Shown: positions 1 through 50,381 of the stretch, one piece after another
Layout of the letters: the number at the start of each line of letters is the position of its first letter
Position numbering within the stretch: the stretch's first letter is position 1
NCBI GenBank assembly: GCA_026122225.1
Contig: JANEZZ010001482.1
Location: 1 to 64,000, forward strand
Length of the DNA stretch: 64,000 nt
Reading direction: 5' to 3'
Source: Heloderma charlesbogerti
Taxonomy: Eukaryota; Chordata; Lepidosauria; Squamata; Helodermatidae
Position numbers and translations under genes: made by a program
The notes under the pieces: generated by a model
Seen by the model: only the letters and a program-made list of their open reading frames with translations
What the model was told of the DNA's origin: nothing
Databases searched by the model: none

Positions 1-1209
1 TTGGTACCAGTTGGTCTCTCTTTTCACAAGCCTTCTAAATGTGGGGAAATTGGCTGGGAAATTGGCTGTTTTTATCACCAGTTACATCTCTCATTTTTTC
101 TTGTTTTTTTCCTACTTGCTTAAACAAATTTCTTCACTACTCTGGGCCTTTTTCAAAATGGAAAAGTGGTTTATATATATTATACTAGAAAATGGACCCA
201 GGTGGGAAGAGCCCAGGTTGGGAAGAGCCCTTAGTTGGATACAACAAAGCCTTACACGCTTGTCAGAGTTGGAGTGAAGCCTTCGAGCAAAGTTACACAG
301 CTGCCAGAGTTGGACACATTACGCTTGCCCTGGCCCCTAGGCACAGCCCCTGCCTCCTGAAGACTGTCCTGAGTTCCCCTCTCTGTCAGCCATGTCTCCC
401 TCTTCTCCACTCTTCCTTCTCTCCCCCTCCCACCACATCAGTTGCCAACATTCTTCTTCAATTACCGGGACAACCCGTTTCCTTCCCCCAGCCCCTGCTG
501 TATCTATGTGATAATATAGGTTGAGTATCTGATAGTGGACAAAAACTTCACTATGCCTAAAACCATCCCAGATAGAGGTACAACAAATCCTGAAAGTTTC
601 ATAACAATCAGATGTATGGTTTTAGAGTCTACCGAGGACGTACAACAAACACCTCCATTTATATAGAGAGATGGACTAGCTGACAATGCTGTAGTTTTCT
701 CCTCCTCACCTATGATTTTAACTGGACTAGCTTGGTGAGACCTTGCCGGAGTAATTTGTTATATGTAATTTGTGCAGAAAAGCAGCTATTCTGAAGCTGC
801 CTTGACAGAACAATGATGTGGCTAATAGAGAGAGTTGTCTTCGAGCTCCTTATTCCTTTGCCAAGCAAGGGTGTTCCTTGAAAGACAAAATGAGCCTTTC
901 TGCTTCCTATGCCTCAGAAGGAGAGCATCCGTCAGGCGTGCAAAAGGTTTAATTGCTGGGATCTCCAGTTCAAGGCATCTCTGGAAGCAGGGAGGTGAAA
1001 GAAGGCCTTTCTGCTTTGGAAAGCTGCTGCCAGCAAGGTCGGAAGGGGCTAGGCTAGATTAGGACGCTGCCGCTCAGGGGTGGAGCCAGCAGCCCAACTC
1101 TAGGCTAGATGGAGCAGTGGTGTGAATCTGCATAATGCTACTGCAGACGTTCACAAACCTGACTTAGCACAAGCATCTCTAGAGCAACAAATACTTTTTT
1201 TCTGTCTAG
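1..1209 (+). other. OPA1 intron upstream of first visible exon
   Basis: Single-copy-looking intronic sequence. I found no stretch that resembles the preceding OPA1 exon and no recognisable interspersed repeat. It ends in a pyrimidine-rich tract and the acceptor CTAG at 1206-1209. Confidence 0.6.
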
Positions 1210-40080
<38,871 letters not shown>

Positions 40081-42011
40081 TGCTCATGTTGTATGTACTG
40101 GGGAAGTTGGAGAATGACTCCCGTGTACCCTTTTTTCCCTTTCTCAAAATGGGGGGATGTAGTTCTTGTGCCAAGCACAGCGAGATCTGTAGACAAGAAT
40201 CAGATGGCGCATCAACACTCAGCGTCGCTTCTGGCAGGTGGAAACGAGAGCCATCCTTCCTGCGCACGCACAGACACACACACACCACCCCCGTCACAAC
40301 TCAGCAGTATTTGGGGAGCTTAGACTCGCTCCTTGGGTTCCACTGGGGGTGGGATGAGGAACACACAGCTGAACAGGATGGGCAGAGCACACACGGCCTG
40401 CTCCCGCAGATGCTCTGCTGCAACCCTGTCTTTCACGCCTGGTCCTGGGGCGGGTGAACCGCCAGCACAGGGCAGAGTCCCTGGGCATGCAACCCCCCGG
40501 GCTCTGCAGAAGCCCACTTGCCGAAGGGTGTGCCGGCCCTGACCAGCCTCTGCTGGGACTGAACGTGTTTCTTGTAAGTGGTGCGAGAGCAGTGCTGCTG
40601 CCTGCGCTCGCAGGAGAATTGCTAACCGTTCACATGTTCGCAAAGAAGAAACTCCCTCTATCCATGCCAGTCATTCGCAAGCTGTTGCACCACTCTCGCC
40701 TTTGGAGTAGCTTTTTCCTCTTTGAGAAAGGCAAAGATGAGTTTCAGAAGTGCACTGCATTTGGCCCTTTCTTAAAACACTAATCCTTCAGCCATGTAAT
40801 TAGTCAAGATGGATTGCACTGGGTAAAAGTGCAAAGAAAATGGATTTTTCTTTTAATTAGCTAAAGCCAGCATATTGAGGAGAGATTGGCTGACTCCATT
40901 TTACTTGAAACTGTATTAAAACAAAATTACCCTAATTATCTTGTGATTTGTTTGAACACAGAAATTATAGTGCATTACCCAGTAGTTCATCCATCAATCC
41001 ATCCCATGAACGTTGAATTTGATTTCTAAAACTGGTTGGATGGAAATCTTAACTGAAGAGTTGGGGAGAGAATGGCGATATCCAATCAAAATGGAAAATC
41101 TGAACTGGGAGTTACAACCTGTCCTATACCCATAGGTGCTTGGCAGTGAACATTTAGATGCTTTGTTAGGTAGGTTGTATCAGTGTGTTCTTCACTGAGG
41201 AAATAATTTTAGATGCTGCATATAGCAGACAGGTATACATAGTAATATATTTAGGTTGTTCACCCAATCATGAGTGTCCGGTGCCCTTTCAAATAAAAAA
41301 TATAGTGAAACTGCATTCATAATCCAATTTACGTACATAAAAATAGGTGTGGAAGACATAACACCTCCCACCCCCCAAATCCAGCAGTCTATAAGCACCT
41401 GGATAATTAAAAGGTCTTCAAGCCCTTTTTATTGCAGATCAGAGAGGAATACAGCCATTTAGGCTTGTTTATCTGTATTTTTCTTCTATTGTGGTACATT
41501 TATACCAAGCTTTCCTAACAAGGTGTTCAACCAATGCCCATCCACTCTCTTTAAACCAGTACGATCTGGTCTACAATATACAGCAGAGGTATATTTAGAG
41601 GTAAGGGAGGGTAGAAACCTGAGGGGGTAGAAAGAATGGCACCATTTCAGACTCGGGGGGTGGGGTCACATTTTTAAATGCTGCCCTGCATTAAGAAGAG
41701 AGGAAATGAAACCCGCATTCCTGCAAGTGGAAGGACAAGAAGAGTGGTGCTAGAACCTTTCTCGTTGCAGTGGTGATTCTTGGCTTGCGGCGAGTTTTTT
41801 TATTGACATGGCAAAGAACCCTCCCCTTGCAGCCTGAACTGATGCTCTCCCTCACCTCTGGGTTCTGCCACCTTCTGCAGGCCCAGTCTGTGCACGTAGA
41901 GCAACCCAATGTAGCAGCAGTGCCCATGACGTGCTCCCAGTGTGCCGGAGCTACATGGGACGCAAGGTGGAAAAGGCATTGCAGCTGTCGGCAGTGTTGG
42001 GCCTAGGGAGT

Positions 42012-42228
42012 GTGGTGTAGTGGTTAGAGGGCTGTATGGGACTAGGGAGACGCAGGTTCTAGTCCCCACTTGGCCACGAGGCTCCCTAGGGTGACTGCAG
42101 GCCAGTCACTGACTCTCAGCCCTACCTACCTCACAGAGTACTGAGATGATAAAATGGAGAGATCATTTACGCCACATTGTGTTGCTTGGAGGAAAGACGG
42201 GATATAAATGTAGCAATTAAGAAATAAC
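42012..42228 (+). mobile_element. tRNA-derived SINE, nearly complete
   Basis: GTGTGGTGTAGTGGTTAGAG (A box), CAGGTTCTAGTCCCCACTTG (B box), then GGCCAGTCACTGACTCTCAG, the CCTCACAG block, and an end like GGAAAGACGGGATATAAATG. It is a clear head-body-tail structure; the same family recurs at 61711-61845 in reverse and at 57492 in decayed form. Confidence 0.85.
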
Positions 42229-42552
42229 TTTGTGCAGCCTCTCAGCTGTGTCCCTGGAGCACCTAACTTGAATGTCAGCAGAGTCCCCATGGCTTGAACA
42301 TCAGCCACTTTTTGCCTTCCCCCGCCTCCACTCCCCACACCATTTTTGTTTTGTTCCCCGTCTTTCCTGATGAGGAGTTCTGGAGAACTTGAATGCTTGC
42401 ACAGTATTCTGTGATCTTTGAGTTAGCCTAATAAAAGTATTACTGTGATACGGATTTTGGAATTTGTCTCCTGGCCACCATGGCTATCTTCTCCGCTTGT
42501 GTCTACTGGAACAAAGGTGCCCACGAGCCTTTAAACCAGTTACTCAGTTCAC

Positions 42553-42590
42553 AGAATGGCAGAATGGAAGGGTTGGAAGGGGCCTAGAAG
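42553..42590 (-). mobile_element. CR1 3' end scrap
   Basis: CAGAATGGAAGGGTTGGAAG then GGGCCTAGAAG resembles the last 40 bases of CR1 in reverse. Confidence 0.5.
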
Positions 42591-43700
42591 TTCAGCGCTG
42601 GGGTGCACCGTGGGGGCTGCCCCGTGCAGGTGGTGCTCACGGTCTCGGGGCAAAAATCGCAAGAAAACCCAGAGCGGTTTTGGGCCAGGTAGACAGCAGA
42701 AGCAAAGACACACCAAGCTCAGCCAAAGGCCTGGGGGAGCCTGCAAGCTGCAGACGCTGTTTCTCTTGAAGTGTACCTCCTGTATCTGCTGGCAGATTCC
42801 AGCCATTCTGCCTCCATCAGTGTTTAACAAAAAATAGGGGAAAGGCCTGGAAGAAACTGTGGTCCAGACAGCACAGAACAATCCACAAACGCACATGCCC
42901 GCCCGGCTGCTGCCCTTGCCCCCTGAGACTGCCTAGAGCCTTTGATGCAAAGATATGACATATTTGTTGCTGGCTTCTCCCTACTATGGCTCTTCTCTGG
43001 TTTATGTGAAAACCAACGTCCTCCAGGATGCTATAATACTATTAGCATTTGCAAAGGCCTTGCTCCATGGCTGTGTAGGGCTGATGTGGTGCACGGTGCG
43101 TCCCCCGCCGGTTTTTTGCAGTGCTCAGTTTGTCTATTATGTGGGAGACACAAAGAGACGGAAGGCAGCCAAAGGCCTGTGCAATCTTGTCATGTAGCAG
43201 CCGACCCCCAGAAGCTGCATTCCCGGGCACCGTGGCCACCCCCACCTCTCCTCTGAATGCACGCCGAGGTAGGCAAATGAATTCCGCAGGTTGCTGGGCA
43301 GGCCATGCCTTTGTGAGCCCGCTGCTGTCCTGTTTGTTCCAGGGCTTGTCAGAGGACGAGGGACATCTCTGGGCCCTTTGTTTCAAATAATTTTTCGCGG
43401 GTTGGGGAGTTAATGTAAACCTCGTCTGCACCCACCCAAGCAGAAAGAGTCCGGGGTACAAGTCAAGACACTCTGTGGGTGGGGAGGGCCATGGAAGCGC
43501 CGGATCCGAGAGGCACAGCCCGGAGTCGCCGGTCAGGTTCTGGCAAGCACGGCACTCGCACACCCGCTCCGCAGCCAGGCCCCGCGTGATGGTCGTGCCT
43601 GGGGCAGGATGCTGGTGGTTGCACTGCAGAGGCGTCATGAGTTGACAAGTCTTGGGGGGGACTGGGGGCTCCTCCGGAGGGGATAAGTGCAAGAGAGGAT

Positions 43701-43790
43701 CGGGCAGCTACTGGCCACTGTGGGAACAGAATGCCAGACTAGGTGGGCCCTTGGTCTGTGCCAGCATCAGGGCTCTTCCTGTGGCCTGCC
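43701..43790 (+). mobile_element. SINE tail fragment
   Basis: CTACTGGCCACTGTGGGAAC, AGAATGCCAGACTAGGTGG, then CCTTGGTCTGTGCCAGCATC and AGGGCTCTTCCTGTG; same family as 32636-32905. Confidence 0.65.
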
Positions 43791-43929
43791 CATTCTAAAC
43801 TCCAGCCCTCCACAGAGACACCGGATTTGTGTGCGGTTGGAAGGTGTGGGCGACGCGGAACGTGGAGGCTGCGCTTCTGGTCTACTGTCTGCTGAAAAAC
43901 CTGTCCTCCATAGATCCCTGGAAACTATG

Positions 43930-44059
43930 GGTTGGATCCAGTCTATGTCATGCTTGGAGTAGGCCCATTGAAATCGATAGGACATGTCATAATTCCTGAC
44001 TTAACCCCACTGATTTCAGTGGGTCTACTCTAAGCATGACTGAGTCTGGATCCAACCTG
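43930..44059. repeat. Palindromic MITE
   Basis: The left arm GGTTGGATCCAGTCTATGTC, ATGCTTGGAGTAGGCCCATT is complementary to the right arm ending AGCATGACTGAGTCTGGATC, CAACCTGC. The arms are about 60 bp with a short centre. I recognise the type as a widespread reptile fold-back. Confidence 0.8.
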
Positions 44060-45292
44060 CTGTGTATGCAGGTAGGCATCATGGCAGAGGGGAGAGCAAG
44101 ACGGATTCCGGATGAGGCGGAGAAGCACAAGGTGCAGGCGTGGGGGCGGTGTCTCCGCATGGTCCTGCCACGTGGGAGAGGATTTGATCACACTTTTGCA
44201 GCTCGAGGACTTGATAAGCGTCTCCTCACCACTCGGCAGGCCCCAACACATGAAGTTATTGCCTGCACACCAGGGAAGTGCTGGTGGCAGCCGCGGTCCT
44301 TCCAGGAGGGCCAGGCAGCCGCCACTGGAACAGCCAGAACAACGCCGCATCACTCGGGGGCGCTCTGCGGGGTAGTGTTGGCCGATGACAAGGCACTGAG
44401 GCTGCTGACCCTCAGAGAGATTAAGGGGCTACTGGTGACTCTGGAGGATCAGTAGATGAATCCTCCCCCCACGCCCTCAAGGCCGGGGGCTCATCCTTTG
44501 GACAAACAGTGCAGAAAGGCAGGCAGCAGCACCCCCCACCCCGCTGTCCTATTCTTGTCTACAAAGGACTGTGACAGCTTTGCTCCTCATCTGGGCTACC
44601 TCCACAGTCTCTCTCTCTCTCTCTCTCTTTTTCCAAAGAGCTCTGCCTGGCCGAACTGGGAGTCTGGTGACCTAACTTGAAAAAACCAAGAGGAAGCTTG
44701 GCATCCACGGGTCTTTTGTGCTGTTCCTTGCAGCAGAGCATTCATGGAGATGCCAGAATCCCAGAACATCTGTGCAAATTGGGGCTGCTGGCCAAGCCAG
44801 CCTCCTAAATATCCCAGGATGGGGCTCCAACTATGGTTTTCTCACGTCGATAGGAGAAATCCACAGGGACAGGTGATTAGGTGGAGCCCACTTCCCCGAA
44901 CAGCAAGATGTCCCTGGGGCAGCTCTGCAGGATTCAGTTTCCTCTGGATGGGAAGAAGCTGGCAACTGAAGGCATATTTCCAACATTTCTTTTATGTACA
45001 GGTATACAAGCAAAGCCCATTGAAAGCAATGGACACCCAGAGCAGGCCCACAGCTCCTGCATTTGAGTCCCAAAGAGAGCAGCTGCTTGGACCCCCCACC
45101 CACCAGCTGCCTCCACTCCAGGGGCCAAATGCTGCAGCCCAGCACCCCACAGCAGTGTGGGGATACGTGCGACCAGAGCAGTGAGGGCTCAAGGCACAAA
45201 TGTAATGGTGGTGGCATGAGGAAGAGCACAGGCAGGCGTTTTGGGACATGCCAAGGACAGGGCTCCACTTAACATCTGCAGCACAGCCCCCC

Positions 45293-45375
45293 CAACCTGG
45301 TGCCCTCCAGATGTTTTGGAGTACAACTCCCAGGGTTCCAACACATCTGGAGGGCAGTGGGTTGGCAAAGGCTGC
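45293..45375. repeat. Fold-back MITE, copy 1
   Basis: CCAACCTGGTGCCCTCCAGA at one end and TCTGGAGGGCAGTGGGTTGG at the other are near-perfect complements, with TACAACTCCCA towards the middle. Confidence 0.75.
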
Positions 45376-45776
45376 CATAGCAGAACCAGGCTGCCAGCAC
45401 TCAATTGCTAAAAGGCCACAGACCAGCCGCTAAGGTTATTTGGGGGCAGGGAGCTGAGGTTAAGTGGGAGCACCTGGCATGGGACGACCCACCCTGAAGG
45501 CATGACGGGAGTGGGACAGGTCATCCCAGAGGGGACAGGGCTCAGCGCAGCCAGCATGCTGAAACAAGTGACGGCTCTTCCAAGAGACCAACGTGTTTTC
45601 AGCGGGAAACTGCACCCCAAGGGGACCTTTGGAGAAAGATGCATCATAAGGAGGTCTCTGTGCTGATACTAGAAGCCCCCAAGCAAGACAGGGAAACTGG
45701 AGCTCCTGGTGCTAAATGAAAATGGAGGAGCAGCAGACCTAGCAGAAACCTGGAGGAAGAGGGGACAGCTTTCCCC

Positions 45777-45867
45777 CACCTGGTGCCCTCCAAACATGTG
45801 AGCCCACAACTGGCCATGCTGGGTAGGGCTGATGGAAGTTGTAGTCCAAAACATCAGGAGGGCTGCC
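45777..45867. repeat. Fold-back MITE, copy 2
   Basis: CACCTGGTGCCCTCC at the left, and GAAGTTGTAGTCCAAAACAT then CAGGAGGGCTGCCA at the right. Same family as 45293 and 57786, less symmetrical. Confidence 0.65.
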
Positions 45868-46179
45868 ATAGAATATGCTTATCTCTGCATTTTTGGCACA
45901 TGTACACAGTTCAAGGTCTTTGAAAGTCTGGTTTTCAGCTGGATTTGTACAGCATCAGTTGACTGGAATTTGTGTCAGTCACAAAGTACCATCCCACACC
46001 CATGCAGTGCCCGCAATCTGCTTTCATTGAACACCGTAGTGTGTGCTGATCCCTGGCCTGCCTCTACCTGGCCAAGCCACAGTGGGGCTAATGATGGGAT
46101 GAGCAAGGACCAAGCAAACTCCATGGCAAGAAGGCACACTCTGCTGCCTGCCCAAAAAAACGGGTCCCAACTTCTTTCA

Positions 46180-46244
46180 GGGCTCTGCTTACTCCGGGGG
46201 TTGGACTCGGCCTTGTAGGTCCCTTCCAACCCTACTATTCTATT
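46180..46244 (+). mobile_element. CR1 3' end scrap
   Basis: GGGGGTTGGACTCGGCCTTG, then TAGGTCCCTTCCAACCC and TACTATTCTATT. Sense-oriented end of CR1. Confidence 0.8.
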
Positions 46245-47195
46245 TCTGCAGATGTTTCTAACAGATGTGCCATTAGAAGCTTCACTGCCCACCCAGCAAC
46301 ATCCCTCCCCTTTCCATGTATTTACTGACAGGTCCAGCAAACGGAGCGCTGCACCCACAAGCATTACTGGGCTAAGAAAGGCAACATTCTTGGGATCTGC
46401 TACTGCTGCTGCTCCTACTTTATGGCACTCATCTCAAGCTGATTAAGCATTCGGTGAACAATTCTTGCAGGCCCAAAGCTCACTCCATCTTGGGGCAAAT
46501 ATTGAACTAACATCTTGAGCTTGATAGCCCCATTCCCCGGGAGCCAACTTAATAGCGCTGTCTTCTTTTGTTCCCATCAAGTGCAACTTGCCGATGGATT
46601 CTGGAATAATACTCTTTGTGTAAACAGCTAGGCGAAGGCAACTGTTTACTCTCCCCCTAGAAAGCTCCCACCTCCTCTCTGAAACCAAACATCGGCTCTC
46701 TGCCTGTCATGGTTACATTCAAACACCACCGAAATGAACCACTCCGAGTGTCAGCCACTGGCGGAAAGCATTTCATCCACCAGGGAAGAGTTACTGTACA
46801 AGGAAGCCACGTCTGCTCCAGGCTGGATCTCAACATGGAGCAAGGTTCAGAGTGAAACCTCAGCCTCCACACCATGGTGTGCAGCGCAGTCCAAGACGAA
46901 GATGGGCATGCATCAGCCCCTTGACATCAGTGGGCTGAAGCATGCCCTGATTCTGCGCTGGATTGTAGCCCAGGCATGACACCTGGGAGGGGTCTTCATT
47001 TGGGAGAGTGCTCTCTCCTTGCTTTGGGAGTTATTTCATTTCTAAAATGTCTAGACCACTTTCCCATTAAGAATACACAGAGTGCCATATGAATAAGACA
47101 TTTAAAAGCCCCATGAAATATGCTGTGCCTTGTCGACATTGACATGCATTCATTTCACATCAACAGTGGCATAAAACAGGTAGGGATGTTAGAGA

Positions 47196-47262
47196 ATTCC
47201 GCCACGGACTCCAGTGAGGCCGGATCCTTTAGAATCCGGCCCCCTGGAGTCCGTGGCAGAAT
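47196..47262. repeat. Strong 29-30 bp hairpin
   Basis: The left arm ATTCCGCCACGGACTCCAGT plus GAGGCCGGAT (47196-47225) pairs with ATCCGGCCCCCTGGAGTCCG plus TGGCAGAAT (47234-47262), with two mismatches and one gap around an 8-base loop. High GC makes it a stable stem. Confidence 0.85.
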
Positions 47263-47361
47263 GGAGCAATCCCCTCCGCCACCCCGCGGAATCCCCCTGG
47301 GATGGAGCCTACCTTTGTCAGAAGTCCGCTGCCCCGCGAATGGCTTCCCGGTCTGTGGTTG

Positions 47362-47536
47362 CCATTTCCATTCTACTTTAGCCATGATAGGCTATGTAAG
47401 TATTTATGTAGCCTATCACGGCTACCGCAGGGACGCAAATGGTGTAGCGGCTGCCATTTGTGTTCCTGCCTTTTGCCATGATAGGCTATGTAAATACTCA
47501 CATAGCCTATCACAGCTACCGCAGGGACGCAAATGG
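47362..47536. repeat. Two tandem palindromes, 94-bp period
   Basis: Unit 1 is 47362-47442 and unit 2 is 47454-47536. Each begins with CCATTT and ends with GCAAATGG. Each holds the inner stem GATAGGCTATGT / ACATAGCCTATC (perfect over 12 bp in unit 2, shorter in unit 1), and shares CTACCGCAGGGACGCAAATG. Each unit therefore folds into one long hairpin with arms of about 37 bp. A partial third start (CCATTTGCGGCTGCAG) follows at 47556. Confidence 0.85.
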
Positions 47537-48916
47537 TGGCTGCTACGGCGGCCGCCATTTGCGGCTGCAGCCCAGCAGCAGATGGAGGTCCGGCTGCAGG
47601 CAGCCCCAGCTGGCAGCTCTGCGGGCTCCCCGCAGAGCAGAGCTGGCTGGGGAGGATTCCGGGGGGGAGAGACGAATCGCCTACCCCCCCAGCAGACGAC
47701 CCCAGCAGAACGGGGTAAGTAATCCATACACCCCTAAAAACACGCTCTCAATGGGACCACGTGCATGTGTGTTACGCCAGAACCTCCCCCCTCCTCCACC
47801 GGACCGCACATCCCCCCACACTCCATGGCTCCAGATGCTTTTGTCCCCAGCCCAGCTCTGATCCCAGAAGGGAGCTGAGCAGGGGAGAAAGAAGCCAGAA
47901 GCAAGGGAGCACAGCAAAGTTATATCAATGGGGGGGGGGTTGTTGCTTTTCAAATAAAGACCCCTCCACCCCCTGCTGTATATGAGCATGGGACAAATGC
48001 AGTTGGCCCAGAATTATGATTTCTTATTTTAAAAAGAACCTAAAATATGTAATGTGCTGTACAAAGGTAACATGAACAGTTCCTTGCCTGCAGGCGAACA
48101 GTTCTTTAAAAAGAAACAAGACAAGGAACTTGGAGGAAAAGGCGGAAATGTTACACCAGTTGAGAGAGACTAAAAGAAGCAGAAAGAGCAACTATACATG
48201 AGGAGGCACACAGGAACTAGAGAAGGATCGAAGGAGATTCCAGACAGACTTGGGCCTCACAGCAAACGTTTCGCCCGTGCACTTGAGCTGCCATCTGTCC
48301 TAGAGGCAAGAAGTCAGGTGGCAGAGTGCGGATGAAACATCCAAGCTAAGGATCAACAATCAGAAATCCCAGGCCCTGATTAAGAAACCTTGTCATATGC
48401 TGCCAAATGCCTGAGAGTAGAGGAAAGTCTTAACCTGGTGCAGAACAGATAACAATGTTGGTGCCAGGCGGGCAAAAGGAGATGTTAAACCCAGAGGATG
48501 TTTCCTTGCAGCTTGGGGGGTGGTAGGAACTGACTTGTTCAATATCAATGACAGAAATTGTATAGTTACAGTAGACCATGACTCCAGTTTTGGGAGGTGG
48601 ATTACTTTGAAGATACTTGGGCAAGAAGGGTGATCAGGAAGCTTAAGGTTCATTTTGCAAGGCATGGGATACCTGGCACTCAGGCTGCTTCCCAACAGAG
48701 AGCTCCTGGTGTGGGGTCCAACCACGCATGAAAGAATGGCAAAAGACCACTGAGGAGAAGCCCTGTGAGGTTGTTCTAGACATTGGGCAGCATTCAAGAT
48801 GTAACTGAAGGAAGCTGTGGAGTGCTTGCACAGGGGAAATACAACTGAGCAAAGGAATCCAGGCTCAGGACCAAGACAGCTTTGACAACTGGTCAGTCAT
48901 CAGTGGGTCCCAGATA
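47537..48916. other. Intergenic, nothing recognised
   Basis: GC-rich to about 47720, then ordinary sequence with a poly-G run near 47931. No element or gene recognised before the Tc1 transposon. Confidence 0.5.
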
Positions 48917-49100
48917 CAGTCAGGGCCAGAAATATTGGAGCAAGGATAACTGTTTCGGCAGTTGGCCTCTGTACACCACCACATTGAAGTTGAAAGAAAA
49001 CACACCCAGATGGGAGTGAAGTCAGGACTTCCAGCTGTAATTCAAGGGGTTCGACAAAAGTGGGGCACTAATCATTCAGGAAGGACAGCCAGTGGCATAC
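48917..49100 (+). repeat. Tc1 left terminal inverted repeat (184 bp)
   Basis: Complementary to 50382-50565 over the full 184 bases without gaps; I count eight differences, all transitions. Followed by a short CA run at 49098-49109. Confidence 0.93.
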
Positions 49101-49276
49101 ACACACACCCATCATTGGTGGCTCATATGTAATGGAATGAATGGCTGACAAGCAGCTGCATGGCCAGGGGTGGCCTGTTTCCTGGGTGCCCCATGACCAA
49201 TCAAGCAGCTAAGAGGCCTGGAGGTGGTTCTGAGTGTTACATTTACATTTGGTAGCTGTTCACTGGAACCCCCAAC

Positions 49277-50297
49277 ATGAGGTCCAAAGAGGTGTCCCTG
49301 CGAGTGAAGGAGGCCATCATTAGGCTGAGGAAACAAAATAAGCCCATCAGAGAGATCACAAAAACACTGGGAGTGGCCAACACAACAGTTTGGAACATCC
49401 TGGAAAAGAAGGAATTAACTGGCAAGCTCAGCAACAGCAAAAGGCCTGGAAGACCACAGAAGACAACTAAAGGGGATGACCGCAGAATTCTGCTCATGGT
49501 GAAGAGGGACCCTTTCACAACATCTCGCCAGGTCAAGAACGCTCTTGCGGAGGTGGGCATGTTATTGTCAACATCTGCATTCAAGAGACGGCTTTATGAA
49601 TGTAAATACAGAGGCTTCACAACAAGGTGCAAACCACTGGTAACACTCAAGAACAGAAAGGCCAGATTAGCCTTCGCCAGCAAACACCTAAAAAAGCCTG
49701 CCCAGTTCTGGAATACGATTTTTTGGACTGATGAAACCAAGATTAACTTGTACCAGAATGATGGGAAAAGTATGGAGAAGGAAAGGAACAGCTCATGATC
49801 CAAAGCATACCACATCATCTGTCAAACATGTTGGAGGCAGTGTTATGGCATGGGCATGTATGGCTGCCAATGGAACCGGGTCACTGGTGTTTATTGATGA
49901 CCTGACTGCTGATAAAAGCAGCAGGATGAATTCTGAAGTGTATAGGGCTATACTTTCTGCTCAGATTCAGCCGAATGCTGCCAAACTGATAGGATGCCGC
50001 TTCATATTGCAGATGGATAATGGCCCAAAACATACAGCAAAAGCTACCCAAGAGTTTCTCAAGGCAAAGAAGTGGGATGTTCTTCAGTGGCCAAGTCAGT
50101 CACCTGATCTCAACCCAGCAGAGCATGCTTCTCACTTACTGAAGGCAGAAAGAGCCACAAACAAGCAGCAGCTGAAGGCAGCTGCAGTGAAGGCCTGGCA
50201 AAGCATCTCGGGGGAGGAAATGCAGCATTTAGCCATGTCCATGGGCTCCAGACTTCAGGCAGTCATTGACTGCAAAGGGTTTTCATCCAGGTATTAA
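49277..50297 (+). pseudogene. Tc1-family DD34E transposase, one frameshift
   Basis: The first frame (49277-49798) has the paired-type helix-turn-helix region (LRVKEAIIRLRKQNKPIREI, then TKTLGVANTTVWNIL), a GRPQKTT basic hinge, and the first catalytic Asp in FWTDETKINLY. A net shift of one base at about 49763-49775 (near GGGAAAAGTATGG) moves the frame. The second frame (to TAA 50295-50297) has VKHVGGSVMAWACM, the second Asp in MDNGPKHTAKA and the Glu in SPDLNPAEH. Asp and Glu have 34 residues between them, as in DD34E. The three catalytic residues survive, but the frameshift should abolish the protein. Confidence 0.93.
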
Positions 50298-50381
50298 AGG
50301 CATTAAGTATTAAAGGTATTAAGTTTGAAACGATGTTGGTTCGTTCCATTACTTATAAGCCCCCAACAATGGGGGGGGGGC

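Larger units (their letters stand above)
40081..43700. other. Intergenic sequence downstream of OPA1
   Basis: Contains one + strand SINE (42012-42228) and a CR1 scrap (42553-42590). The rest is unique-looking with no gene recognised. 40800-41160 is AT-rich without repeat signatures. 43200-43700 is GC-rich and carries an unexplained 216-codon minus-strand frame (43042-43692). Confidence 0.55.
44060..47190. other. Intergenic, two small fold-backs and a CR1 scrap
   Basis: Besides the listed MITEs (45293 and 45777) and CR1 end (46180), this stretch has a (CT)n tract at 44607-44629 and no gene I can name. Overlapping frames of 100-145 codons between 44831 and 46364 look like chance. Confidence 0.5.

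Noticed and set aside
1..1209. An earlier OPA1 exon
   Set aside because: No segment with splice sites translated to an OPA1-like sequence.
42012..42085. tRNA gene
   Set aside because: A and B boxes are present, but no cloverleaf acceptor stem; the body and tail show a SINE.
47362..47536. CRISPR-like array
   Set aside because: Vertebrate DNA; units are adjacent palindromes without unique spacers.
49277..50297. Functional transposase
   Set aside because: A frameshift between the first and second catalytic residues breaks the protein.
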